Below, piece after piece: positions 35,734-44,276 of a stretch of DNA of 46,811 bases; within the stretch, counting starts at the first letter, position 1, and every line of letters begins with the position of its first letter. The position numbers and the translations under genes were made by a program. The DNA comes from Clostridia bacterium. GTDB taxonomy: Bacteria; Bacillota; Clostridia; Oscillospirales; CAG-382. Under the pieces are notes generated by a model. It did not search any database, was not told where the DNA came from, and saw only the letters and a program-made list of their open reading frames with translations. The stretch is taken from positions 1 to 46,811 of the forward strand of contig JAGAUT010000057.1 of the NCBI GenBank assembly GCA_017620655.1. Direction: 5' to 3'.

Positions 35734-35762
35734 TTGACAAACATAAGAAAAAATGATAAAAC
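35734..35762 (+). promoter_or_regulatory. Promoter of the gene at 35811
   Basis: TTGACA, 17 bases ending in TGA, TAAAAC. It is divergent from the rpe promoter; the two -35 elements lie about 67 bases apart. Confidence 0.72.
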
Positions 35763-35810
35763 AAATTTGAAACAATGCTTACTTATTTATATGAAGGGGA
35801 AGAAGTAACA

Positions 35811-36950
35811 ATGAGCTGTAAAAATATGAAATTTGTATTTCCCGTTGACGGTGACTGCATAAATGAATATGACGGCAAAAAGGACGGGAATTCTATTGTA
35901 ATAAATGTAAAGGTCAAGGCTTGTGAAAACAAGAATGTGCTTATCTGCGGTAAAAAAGCTGACTATAACGACGGAGTATATTCTGCCGAAGTTGCAATTA
36001 CCGGCTACCGCAGCACCCTTACAGCCACGGATGAAAACGGCGACGAATGTAAGATTGCTGTGTTCAAGCTTAGTGACCCTGTCGGAAAATTCAGACTTTC
36101 CTCTGATGATAATATCCTGTTTTTACAGGACATCACAAAGAATAAGGATGTTTATAAGTCGATTTTTGAAAATCCCTATCTTGCTGTATATAAAAAGGCA
36201 CACGACCTTTACGGTGCAAAGGTGCATCTCAATCTGTTCTATGAATTCATCCCCACAGAAGATTTTAAGGAACATACCGAATACTTTAATCTTACAATGA
36301 TGACGGATAAGTTCAAGAGCGAGTTTGAAGAAAACAGCGATTGGTTAAAGCTTGCCTTCCACGCAAAGAGCGAGTATCCCGATATGCCTTATAAGAATAC
36401 AACAAAAGAAGAAATAACCGAGGACTGTGTCAAGGTGTGCCGTGAGATAATCCGCTTTGCAGGCGAAAAGAGTATGAACAGCACGACAACAATCCATTGG
36501 GGTGAGGTGAACAGGGAAGGCGTAAGAGCACTTCGCAGCCTTGGCTTTAAATCTCTCACAGGCTATCTCACATATAATGCAGACGGAACGCCCCTTGTTG
36601 CCTACTATCTTGATAAAGAACAGGTAAAACACGCAGATACCCGTGATTTCTGGTATGATAAGGATGAGGATATGATGTTCGCAAGAATCGATATTGTCCT
36701 TAATCTTCACGATTATAAATGGGTTATGGAAGAAATGGAAAGAATCACAAACCATGACGGCAGACGCGGCTTTGTTTCCATGATGATTCATGAGCAGTAT
36801 TTCCATGCCGACTATAAAGGCTACCTTTCTGATTTTGAAAAGAGGGTGCTTGATGCATGTAAATATCTTTACGATAGAGACTATAAGGGTGCACATGTTT
36901 CCGAAGTGGCTGAAGAGAAGCCACTTTGCAAAAGCTATAAAATATTTTGA
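35811..36950 (+). CDS. Unassigned cytoplasmic protein, possibly polysaccharide-deacetylase-like
   Basis: 379 residues from the ATG at 35811 (AGGGGAAG eight bases before). I do not recognise the family firmly. The first ~100 residues look like a beta-sandwich (FVFPVDGDCINEYDGKKDG, YSAEVAITGYRSTLTATDENG). The rest reads as an alpha/beta barrel: LFLQDI, AKVHLNLFYEFI, LKLAFHAKSEYPDMPY, STTTIHWGEVNREGVRALRSLGFKSLTGYL and VSMMIHEQYFHADY. The scattered H and D residues recall the glycoside hydrolase/deacetylase (NodB-like) superfamily, but no standard TFDD motif is seen; LSSDDNILFL is the nearest match. No signal peptide. It opens the run of sugar genes and has its own promoter and terminator. Function is inference. 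Confidence 0.6.
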   Translation: MSCKNMKFVFPVDGDCINEYDGKKDGNSIVINVKVKACENKNVLICGKKADYNDGVYSAEVAITGYRSTLTATDENGDECKIAVFKLSDPVGKFRLSSDDNILFLQDITKNKDVYKSIFENPYLAVYKKAHDLYGAKVHLNLFYEFIPTEDFKEHTEYFNLTMMTDKFKSEFEENSDWLKLAFHAKSEYPDMPYKNTTKEEITEDCVKVCREIIRFAGEKSMNSTTTIHWGEVNREGVRALRSLGFKSLTGYLTYNADGTPLVAYYLDKEQVKHADTRDFWYDKDEDMMFARIDIVLNLHDYKWVMEEMERITNHDGRRGFVSMMIHEQYFHADYKGYLSDFEKRVLDACKYLYDRDYKGAHVSEVAEEKPLCKSYKIF

Positions 36951-36962
36951 TTGAATAGTCCC

Positions 36963-36985
36963 CCCGACCCAAAAGGTCGGGTGTT
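36963..36985 (+). terminator. Terminator of the gene at 35811
   Basis: CCCGACC, loop CAAAA, GGTCGGG, followed by TGTTCTTTT, 12 bases after the stop. Confidence 0.85.
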
Positions 36986-37049
36986 CTTTTGCCGAAAATG
37001 CTGAATATTTATGTGGTTTAATGCTTTTTTGTGACTTTAAAAAATGCCG

Positions 37050-37077
37050 TTGACAATCCGAATAAGAATTATATAAT
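37050..37077 (+). promoter_or_regulatory. Upstream promoter of the oxidoreductase gene
   Basis: TTGACA, 16 bases, TATAAT: both hexamers are consensus. The start codon is ~120 bases away. Confidence 0.7.
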
Positions 37078-37126
37078 TAAATAGAAAGAACAGCAAGAAA
37101 TTGTGAAAAAAGAGCAACATTGTTTC

Positions 37127-37183
37127 TTGACTTTAAGCTTTTGTGATGATATATTTTATGTGCAAATCAAAGAAGGGATTTGC
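37127..37183 (+). promoter_or_regulatory. Proximal promoter and palindrome of the oxidoreductase gene
   Basis: TTGACT, 17 bases ending in TGA, TATATT (37127-37155). At the predicted transcription start sits GCAAATC, eight bases, GATTTGC (37162-37183), a palindrome that could bind a repressor or fold just before the AAGGAGG site. Confidence 0.65.
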
Positions 37184-37199
37184 GTAAGGAGGACTTCTT

Positions 37200-38255
37200 A
37201 TGAAAAAGAATCTGGTTGTTGTCGGATACGGCGGAATGGGTGCATGGCACGTTAATCACGCACAAAAGAGTGATGTTGTAAATCTCGTCGGTATATACGA
37301 TATTAAAGAGGAAAGAAATGAAGTTGCAAGAGAAAAGGGAATCTTTGCATATGACAGCTTTGAAGAAGTTTTGGCTGATGAAAAGGTTGATATTGTAACC
37401 GTTGCAATTCCCAACGATTCTCATAAAAATGTTGTAATACGTGCTTTGGAGGCAGGTAAGAACGTAATCTGCGAAAAGCCTGTTGCAATGAATCTCAGTG
37501 AGCTTGACGAAATGATAGAAACAGCCAACAGATGCGGCAAAATTTTCTCTGTTCATCAGAACAGACGCTTTGATATTGACTTCCTTGCTATGAAGCAAAT
37601 TAAGGAAAGTGGAGAAATAGGTCAGCTTATCAATATTGAAAGCCGTGTGCATGGTTCTCGTGGTATTCCCGGTGACTGGAGAGGCAAAAAGGAACACGGC
37701 GGCGGTATGCTGCTTGACTGGGGCGTGCATCTCATAGATCAACTGCTTCAGATGATGGACGGAAAGCTACAGAAGATTTACTGCGAATTTGATAATATAA
37801 CAAATCTCGAAGTCGATGACGGTATAAAGCTCACAATGATGTTTGAGAACGGTCAGAAGGCACTTGTAGAAGTCGGTACATATAATTTCATTGAAATGCC
37901 GAGATTCTATATGAGAGCCACTGAGGGTACAGCTATTATCGATGGATGGAACGATAAAGCAAAGGTTGTAAAGTGTACAAACATGCATGAAAGCAATGTT
38001 GTTCCCGTTGTGACGGCGGCAGGTCTTACAAAGACAATGGCACCGAGAACCGATGCCACAACAAAAACATATGAAATTGAACAGCCAAAGAGCGATGTTC
38101 ACGATTATTACAGAAACTTTGTAAAGGCTGTTGACGGAGTAGAACCTCAGCTTGTCACGCATTCTCAGATGCGCCGTGTAATGAAGGTTATGATGGCGGC
38201 ATTTGAATCTGCAAAACTCGGACAGACAGTGGATTTTGACGATAATAATAACTGA
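37200..38255 (+). CDS. Gfo/Idh/MocA-family NAD(P)-dependent oxidoreductase
   Basis: 351 residues from an ATG after AAGGAGG. The Rossmann motif G9-Y-G-G-M-G14 is near the N-terminus; E92-K-P94 (VICEKPVAMN) is the family hallmark; D173-x3-H177-x2-D180 (LLDWGVHLIDQLL) holds the likely catalytic residues. The C-terminal half is the mixed alpha/beta substrate domain. Members oxidise or epimerise sugars, inositols and glycosides with NAD(P). Substrate is not readable from the sequence. The flanking hydrolase-like genes suggest a sugar, perhaps keto-sugar-mediated glycoside cleavage. It has two candidate promoters and ends at a hairpin. Confidence 0.92.
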   Translation: MKKNLVVVGYGGMGAWHVNHAQKSDVVNLVGIYDIKEERNEVAREKGIFAYDSFEEVLADEKVDIVTVAIPNDSHKNVVIRALEAGKNVICEKPVAMNLSELDEMIETANRCGKIFSVHQNRRFDIDFLAMKQIKESGEIGQLINIESRVHGSRGIPGDWRGKKEHGGGMLLDWGVHLIDQLLQMMDGKLQKIYCEFDNITNLEVDDGIKLTMMFENGQKALVEVGTYNFIEMPRFYMRATEGTAIIDGWNDKAKVVKCTNMHESNVVPVVTAAGLTKTMAPRTDATTKTYEIEQPKSDVHDYYRNFVKAVDGVEPQLVTHSQMRRVMKVMMAAFESAKLGQTVDFDDNNN

Positions 38256-38264
38256 ATACAGGAA

Positions 38265-38297
38265 AATCCCCGATGTCGGCGTTTGACATCGGGGATT
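38265..38297 (+). terminator. Terminator of the oxidoreductase gene
   Basis: AATCCCCGATGTC, a seven-base loop, GACATCGGGGATT, then AGTTTT: a 13-bp stem nine bases after the stop. Confidence 0.82.
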
Positions 38298-38353
38298 AGT
38301 TTTAATTGAGCAATTGGAATTGTTTTCGCACTGATATTGAATGGTGCTAAAAT

Positions 38354-38398
38354 CTTTTCTTTTTGCTTACTCTTTCTTTTCAGCAAAGAAAAAGTAAG
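38354..38398 (-). repeat. Stop-codon-adjacent hairpin element, copy 2
   Basis: Read on the minus strand from 38398: CTTACTTTTTCTTT, loop GCTGA, AAAGAAAGAGTAAG, then GCAAAAAGAAAAG. It matches copy 1 (17581-17625) at about 41 of 45 positions and begins at the base after the TAA of the gene at 38399. Confidence 0.9.
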
Positions 38399-41300
38399 TT
38401 ATTCAATAACAATACAACCCATTTCCTGGGCGCCGATTTCAAGATAGAGTTCAGCAAAGCCGTCAACCACCTTGTATTCGAGAGGTCTTTCATTCCATGC
38501 GTCGTAGTAGGTTGCACCTTCTGTGTAGGGAACTCTGAGAGCTTTACCTCTGAATGTGGAGTAGGCTCTGTTGTAGACAGTGTAAACAATTCTGTCCTTT
38601 GAGGGGAATTTGTTCATGCAGATAGCAGGCGATTCTGTTTCAACCATCATTTCGGGATAGTCGGATGTGAAGCAGTCCTGATACTTTTTCTTGAGCTTAT
38701 ACGCATGAACAGTAAAGTCCTGACCTCGGCTTTCTTCGCAGTCCCAGAAGGAGTCGTAGATTGCTTCTGCATTGAAGAATAAGAACTTCTGAGGATGCCA
38801 CGAGATGTTTCTCATTGCCATGGGAAGAATGAGCTGAACAATCTTTGGGAATGCAAAACGGTATGCGTGCATGAATACACGGGAAAGCCTGTCATCACCG
38901 TCATTTGCTCTCTTTGTTGTTTCAATCATGTCAACAATGGAGTCGAGAATGTAGTAGGAAATGTTGCAGTCGATGTATCTTGCATTTACGTCTGCCGCCG
39001 CATATTCGCCGTAGAGAACAACCTCTTCGGGCATGATGTCTTTTAAGCGTGAGATGTATTCTCTGTCTGTCTTTAAAAGATTTGAGGGAATGTGATGTCC
39101 GTGATTGTCTGCATAGCATCTGTTGCCTATACGCAGTGAAAACTCGTCAACATATATAAGAGGAATACCGGTTTCCTTGTAGAGCCTCGGATACATCGAG
39201 AGGGATGCTTCTCTGAAGCTTTCTTCTGCATGACACATTCTGAAAGAGTCGCCGCAGATGCCGATAGGACCGCCCCATTCGCTCTTAACCATACTTGTAT
39301 CCTTGAAAAGATTGAACTTTTCATAGGAGTTTGAAAGAAGCGTGGGATGCATATAAAGCGAAATCTGAACGCCCATGTTGTCACGGATGTCGTGAAGTGC
39401 ATTCTTAAAGGGCTCAAGACCGCCGTAGAAATCATAGTCTTCCTTGTCATAGTTGCCCCAACGCTGACCGTATTTTCCGTTACGCCAGGTGCAGCACCAT
39501 GACCACATATGAAGAATGTCGGGATATACGCCCGTAATGCCCTTCTGTTCTTCGAGTATCTTTCTGAAGTTAAACTGCTTGGTGTCGGGATTGTACCAGC
39601 AGGGCCAAGCACACATATCTTCTGTTTCAAAGAAGTCGGTGATTTCTGCAAGCAGCCAGAAGCATTCTCTGTACCACTGCTTGTCCTGACACTTATAGGG
39701 TGTATACCAGGATTCAAGCCAGGTCTTGTAAATCTTAAAGGATTCTCTCCAGTCGCCGCTGTGTGCCGTTATAAGAGCAGGGGAAGCAATAAATGTACCT
39801 CTTGACTCAATGTCGCCGTACATGTAAGGATATTCTACATATAATTCAAGACCGCTTTCGTCTTTGGTAAGGGCATACTTACGTGTAATAAGCTCTCTTT
39901 CCTGTGTAGAAATACAGATACCGCCCTGCATCTTTGGAGAATATATGTCCATAAACTGCAAGGGGAAAGAGGGAGCAGATTCCTCATACATAAACATTGT
40001 TTCGTTGCTGTTGAGGTTCTGATATTTGGGAAGATAGTACCAGTTGTCGGCAAATGAACCAAAGTCTACTGTCGGAATACATGGGAACATGATACCCTTC
40101 TTGAACTCAGTATCTGTCATGTTGACAATTTCAAGAAGCCACTTTATGCTGTCTTTTTCCGAAATGTCGGCAGTGATGTCAAAAATTGTACCTTCGTATT
40201 TGTATGTAATCTTTGCATAGTTGTCAAAGTACTGAATGTTCTGGAATTCAAATTCCTCATTTATTTCGCCGTTCTGTGCTCTTGTCTTGAGAATCGCACC
40301 CTTTGTGGCCTTCATGTCAGGGGTGTATGCGTTCTTCATGTCAATAAGGTTAAGACCATTTGAAAGGTCGATAACCATTGAAATGGCACAGTTTCTGATT
40401 GTGAGAACCTTGCCGTCAAGCACAAATCCCTTTTCCTTGGGTATTTCTCTTACGATTACCTCATCTTTTTCGGGAATGAGCATGTCGGGATATAGCCTTT
40501 CGTCTGTTTCGTTTACGGTAACTGCCGCAAGGTTTACGTCTGTGTCGAGGTTTCTGTTGTGTATAATAAGACTTTCAACTTCACCGTCGCAGGGAACCGC
40601 ATAAACACTTACGTCGCCCTGAATACCGTGTCTGCCTGTACAGAGATTCAAGGGTAGATGGGTGTCGCGTCTTCCGTCCTTGTATACGACCTCTGCCATA
40701 AAGTACTCAACGTCTTCAACTGTAAACGGAATGCTCAGATCGACATTTGCCTGACCTAAAATCGTGGGGTCTGAACCGTAAAGAAGACGGATGTGACGCT
40801 TACCGGAAAGAGTGAGAATGAAGTATATTTCACTTGCCTTTTTGTTTATATCAATAACCGTTTCACCGTCACGGCTGACAGCACGGCAGATTCTTCTCTT
40901 GCACTTTTTGCCGAAGTTTACGATTTCCTCGTCATTTTCTGCGGGAACAGCAGGTGCGGCAACAAGATTCTTGCCGTCTACCTTTACATTGAAGGGAACA
41001 CCGTAAAGCGAGATATTCTCTTTGTCAAAATAGCGTCCTGCATCGTTAAGTGAATCAAATTCCGAAAAGTCGTATTCCATGTCGAATTTGTCTGAAATGT
41101 CAATTGGAGTAAAGGGCTTTGCATCTGCCGAAGCACCCTTTTCGCAGCATACGGGAAGCTCATCTTTTTTGCAGGTGTAGAGCTTTGTGATGTTGAAATA
41201 AGCTTCGGGGAGCTTGTCAATGCGGAAGCTCATTCCCATTGAATCAAAATTTCCCTCGGGAGCTTTTACAATAATTGTATGGCTCTTTTTGTCGCAAAGC

Positions 41301-41587
41301 ATGTCGTCAAAGCGGAATAGGGGAGTAATTTCCTCGCCTTTTTTGAGTGACATGAACGGTCCCTGATAAACGTTAGGTGTACGCTTTATGCCAAAGCAAT
41401 CGTACTCGATTACAACATATTCCTCAAGACTGACAGGACCTTCTGCCGTAAAAGTGTACAGAGGATTATCCATAAGGAATTTTTCGCCGATAGGTGCTCT
41501 TTTTGCAAGAAACTTTACACTTTGATTGTCGGATGTTTTTACAACGCCGTTTGAGCTTGTAAAGCCGATGTTAAGTAGATTGTTCAT
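38399..41587 (-). CDS. Large glycosidase-like protein (DUF6259-like)
   Basis: 1062 residues from an ATG after GGGAGG; no signal peptide. The N-terminal ~600 residues are beta-rich. A TIM-barrel-like region starts near residue 640 (WYRECFWLLAEITDFF, YPDILHMWSWCCTWRNGKYG, VQISLYMHPTLLSNSYE) and contains PLIYVDEFSLRIGNR near residue 810, where D or E could be catalytic. A C-terminal beta domain follows (TVYNRAYSTFRGKALRVPY). The layout resembles DUF6259 glycoside-hydrolase-like proteins, but that name is from memory and moderately sure. High Trp/Tyr/Cys content and lack of export signal suggest an intracellular enzyme for a glycan fragment. It is divergent from the GH20-like gene with ~160 bases between their start codons. 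Confidence 0.6.
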   Translation of the reverse strand: MNNLLNIGFTSSNGVVKTSDNQSVKFLAKRAPIGEKFLMDNPLYTFTAEGPVSLEEYVVIEYDCFGIKRTPNVYQGPFMSLKKGEEITPLFRFDDMLCDKKSHTIIVKAPEGNFDSMGMSFRIDKLPEAYFNITKLYTCKKDELPVCCEKGASADAKPFTPIDISDKFDMEYDFSEFDSLNDAGRYFDKENISLYGVPFNVKVDGKNLVAAPAVPAENDEEIVNFGKKCKRRICRAVSRDGETVIDINKKASEIYFILTLSGKRHIRLLYGSDPTILGQANVDLSIPFTVEDVEYFMAEVVYKDGRRDTHLPLNLCTGRHGIQGDVSVYAVPCDGEVESLIIHNRNLDTDVNLAAVTVNETDERLYPDMLIPEKDEVIVREIPKEKGFVLDGKVLTIRNCAISMVIDLSNGLNLIDMKNAYTPDMKATKGAILKTRAQNGEINEEFEFQNIQYFDNYAKITYKYEGTIFDITADISEKDSIKWLLEIVNMTDTEFKKGIMFPCIPTVDFGSFADNWYYLPKYQNLNSNETMFMYEESAPSFPLQFMDIYSPKMQGGICISTQERELITRKYALTKDESGLELYVEYPYMYGDIESRGTFIASPALITAHSGDWRESFKIYKTWLESWYTPYKCQDKQWYRECFWLLAEITDFFETEDMCAWPCWYNPDTKQFNFRKILEEQKGITGVYPDILHMWSWCCTWRNGKYGQRWGNYDKEDYDFYGGLEPFKNALHDIRDNMGVQISLYMHPTLLSNSYEKFNLFKDTSMVKSEWGGPIGICGDSFRMCHAEESFREASLSMYPRLYKETGIPLIYVDEFSLRIGNRCYADNHGHHIPSNLLKTDREYISRLKDIMPEEVVLYGEYAAADVNARYIDCNISYYILDSIVDMIETTKRANDGDDRLSRVFMHAYRFAFPKIVQLILPMAMRNISWHPQKFLFFNAEAIYDSFWDCEESRGQDFTVHAYKLKKKYQDCFTSDYPEMMVETESPAICMNKFPSKDRIVYTVYNRAYSTFRGKALRVPYTEGATYYDAWNERPLEYKVVDGFAELYLEIGAQEMGCIVIE

Positions 41588-41619
41588 AACAGCCTCCCAA
41601 AATTATTATCTTTGCTTGA

Positions 41620-41649
41620 ATTATACAATAAACGATTGTTTTAAGTCAA
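41620..41649 (-). promoter_or_regulatory. Promoter of the DUF6259-like gene
   Basis: On the minus strand TTGACT, 18 bases, TATAAT, about 33 bases before the start codon. Confidence 0.7.
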
Positions 41650-41690
41650 TAGATTTTGATAATTTAAAGAAACAAATTTGAAACTTAGTA

Positions 41691-41719
41691 TTGCTTTATG
41701 AGTTGCTAAGTGATACAAT
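41691..41719 (+). promoter_or_regulatory. Promoter of the GH20-like gene
   Basis: TTGCTT, 17 bases ending in TGA, TACAAT. It overlaps the upstream in-frame start candidates, supporting ATG 41751. Confidence 0.65.
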
Positions 41720-41750
41720 GAAAACAAATCCGGACAATGAGGTGAGTGGT

Positions 41751-44231
41751 ATGTCAGAACTACCGGTGCTCAGAGAGGAAAGAGCAGAATATAAGCATTT
41801 TCCGACACTGTTTCAGAACTTTATTTTTCGAAACTGGGAAAGTGTACCGACTAAAAAAATCGCAAAGGTTCTCGTAACAGACGTGGAAACTGTCAATGAA
41901 CTTGCGGGAGACATGGGGCTTCGTGTGCCTGCAAAGTATAATAAAAGGTACAGTGAAAGAGGATATCTTACAATAATCCGTAATAACTGGCACCTTCTGC
42001 CGTATAGCCAGCTTTCGGAGCTTGTTGACCTTACCCAAGATGAACTTGCCTTTACTCTTCGCGAAGAAGATTTCTTTGGCATAAAGCTCGGGCAGTTCAA
42101 GCCTGATGTAAAGCCTCTGAAATACAGACCTCTGACAGATGAGGAAAAAGAAAAAACAAAAAATATCAAAGAAAAACTGCTGTCAAATCTTCCTTCTTTC
42201 GGCAAGGAAACATCGGCTGAGGACTTTGATTTTCTTGATGACTTCGGCAAAGAGGAAAAGCTGTCGTATAACGGTGAAAAGCGTGCAGTAGTCCTTGACG
42301 AAAAATGGGGAATTGACGATAAAACAAGCGGTAAATACTCCGAATATTTCAAATCCTTTGTCAAGCAAAACGCAAATTTTTCCCTTGACGGAAACGAAAA
42401 ACATATAACCCTTGAAGTGATTAAGGACGAGAGCAAAAAGACAGAAAGCCACAGTATATCAATTACAAAGAACGGCATTAAGATTACCGCTGTTGATGAA
42501 GTAGGTGTACTCAGGGGACTTCAGTATCTAAAGACTCTTGTCAAAAAGAATAACAGCTTTTCCTTTGACGAAATGGAAATGGTAAGAGATACCCGCTTTG
42601 ATATCCGATTCATTCACTCTTACTGTGCCCTTTTCGGCGACCCCTTTGCAGACGGCGGTGAATCGTCTTATCCCGATTCTCTTTTCAAGGAGTATTCCGA
42701 AATCGGCATCAACGGTGTGTGGATTCATTCGGTGCTTTATAAGATGTACCAGTTTCCGTGGGATAAATCCATTTCCGAAGGCTGGCAAAAGAGACTCGAA
42801 GGTCTTAAAAATCTTTGTGACAGGGCAGAGAAGTACGGCGTCAAGATATATCTGTATATAAATGAACCGAGAACAAGACCCAAAGCGTTTTTTGATAAGC
42901 ACCCCGAGCTTCTCGGATATATGGATGAATCAGGAGAGGGAACACTTTGTACCTCAAAAAAGCCTGTTCAGGACTATCTTTATAACGGTATAAAAACCAT
43001 ATGCGAGGCAGCACCCAATATCGGCGGATTTCTTACAATTACGGCAAGTGAAAATAAAACAAATTGCCTTTCACATTCCATAAAGAATTTCACATATTGT
43101 CCCATATGTAAAAACAGACCTCAGGAGGAGGTTTACGCCGAAGTCAACGGTATAATAAAAAAGGCGGCTGAAAGCGTAAATAAGGATATCGAGGTTATTG
43201 CATATGACTGGTCGTGGACCAGGTGCAACGACAGATGGGATACAGTTAAGAGAACTGCCAAAACAGGCTCGAGAATAGTCTGCGTCAGCGAAGAAGGCGT
43301 AAGCAAAAAGTTCGGTGACACCGAAACGTCTGTCATCGACTATTCCATAAGCCTTGTTGGTCCTGGTGAGACGGCAAAGAAAACATGGAAGACGTGCAAA
43401 GAGGTCGGCGGCAAGACCTTGGCTAAGGTGCAGTTCAATAACTCGTGGGAATGCTCGACAATTCCCTATATCCCGACCCTTGACCTTGTCAAAGAGCATA
43501 TGGACGGAATATGCGAAAATCCCGTTGACGGTCTGATGCTGTCATGGTCTCTCGGCGGTTATCCCTCCATGAACCTCAGAGCCATGAGCAAATACTACTT
43601 CGGACAAGAAAACGACGGCGATGTATATGAGGAAATATTCGGACAGAATGCAGAAGCTGTGCGCCGTGCAACAGCCGCTTTCAGCAAGGCTTTCCGTAAC
43701 CTGCCTTTCCATGTACATACTGCATATCGCGGACCTTTCCAGATGGGTCCTGCAAACCTTTTGTTCGAAAAACAGACGGGACTGAAAGCTACCATGACGG
43801 GATATCCCTACGATGATATTGAAGCATGGCGTGCGATTTTCCCTCTTGACGTTTATGAAAACAGCCTCAGAACACTTTCCGAAATCTGGAAAGCGGGACT
43901 TGATAGATTGCTCTCGGATGCTGTGATTGACAGCGAAAACATCAGTGAATTTGTCGAGATTGCAACGGCAGGCTACTGCATATACAGAAGCAGCTATCTT
44001 CAGACAAAGTATAGCAGACTGCGTAATGAGTATCTCGACGGCAAAAAGGAAAACAAAGCTGAAATCCTCACGGTTCTTGATGAAGAAGAAAAGCTTGCTG
44101 CGATGATGTATGATGTTGCATCAAAGAATTCCACCATCGGCTTTGAGTCGGCGAACCATTACTTTTTCAACAAGTACAGCCTTGCAGAGAAAATCGTAAA
44201 TATCGAATATCTAAAGGAACACTTCGGATAA
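41751..44231 (+). CDS. GH20-like glycosidase with duplicated N-terminal helical module
   Basis: 826 residues from ATG 41751 after GAGGTGA. Residues ~20-110 hold two similar helical repeats, RNWESVPTKKIAKVL... and RNNWHLLPYSQLSELV..., each resembling a helix-turn-helix unit. A GH20b-like domain follows, with GVLRGLQYLKTLV near residue 255, then a barrel from about 285 (RFDIRFIHSYCALFGDPF, GVKIYLYINEPRTRPKAFF, GFLTITASENKTNC, IEVIAYDWSWTR). The usual GH20 Asp-Glu pair is not evident; the Glu in TASEN is one candidate. A C-x2-C pair (YCPICKN) occurs near 465. No signal peptide. GH20 enzymes remove N-acetylhexosamines; the substrate here is unproven. Confidence 0.68.
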   Translation: MSELPVLREERAEYKHFPTLFQNFIFRNWESVPTKKIAKVLVTDVETVNELAGDMGLRVPAKYNKRYSERGYLTIIRNNWHLLPYSQLSELVDLTQDELAFTLREEDFFGIKLGQFKPDVKPLKYRPLTDEEKEKTKNIKEKLLSNLPSFGKETSAEDFDFLDDFGKEEKLSYNGEKRAVVLDEKWGIDDKTSGKYSEYFKSFVKQNANFSLDGNEKHITLEVIKDESKKTESHSISITKNGIKITAVDEVGVLRGLQYLKTLVKKNNSFSFDEMEMVRDTRFDIRFIHSYCALFGDPFADGGESSYPDSLFKEYSEIGINGVWIHSVLYKMYQFPWDKSISEGWQKRLEGLKNLCDRAEKYGVKIYLYINEPRTRPKAFFDKHPELLGYMDESGEGTLCTSKKPVQDYLYNGIKTICEAAPNIGGFLTITASENKTNCLSHSIKNFTYCPICKNRPQEEVYAEVNGIIKKAAESVNKDIEVIAYDWSWTRCNDRWDTVKRTAKTGSRIVCVSEEGVSKKFGDTETSVIDYSISLVGPGETAKKTWKTCKEVGGKTLAKVQFNNSWECSTIPYIPTLDLVKEHMDGICENPVDGLMLSWSLGGYPSMNLRAMSKYYFGQENDGDVYEEIFGQNAEAVRRATAAFSKAFRNLPFHVHTAYRGPFQMGPANLLFEKQTGLKATMTGYPYDDIEAWRAIFPLDVYENSLRTLSEIWKAGLDRLLSDAVIDSENISEFVEIATAGYCIYRSSYLQTKYSRLRNEYLDGKKENKAEILTVLDEEEKLAAMMYDVASKNSTIGFESANHYFFNKYSLAEKIVNIEYLKEHFG

Positions 44232-44237
44232 TAAATC

Positions 44238-44268
44238 AAGACGGACTGCTTTTGCAGTCCGTCTTTGT
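44238..44268. terminator. Bidirectional terminator between convergent sugar genes
   Basis: AAGACGGACTGC, loop TTTT, GCAGTCCGTCTT: a perfect 12-bp stem between the stops of the GH20-like gene and the gene at 44277. Confidence 0.9.
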
Positions 44269-44276
44269 GTATGTTT

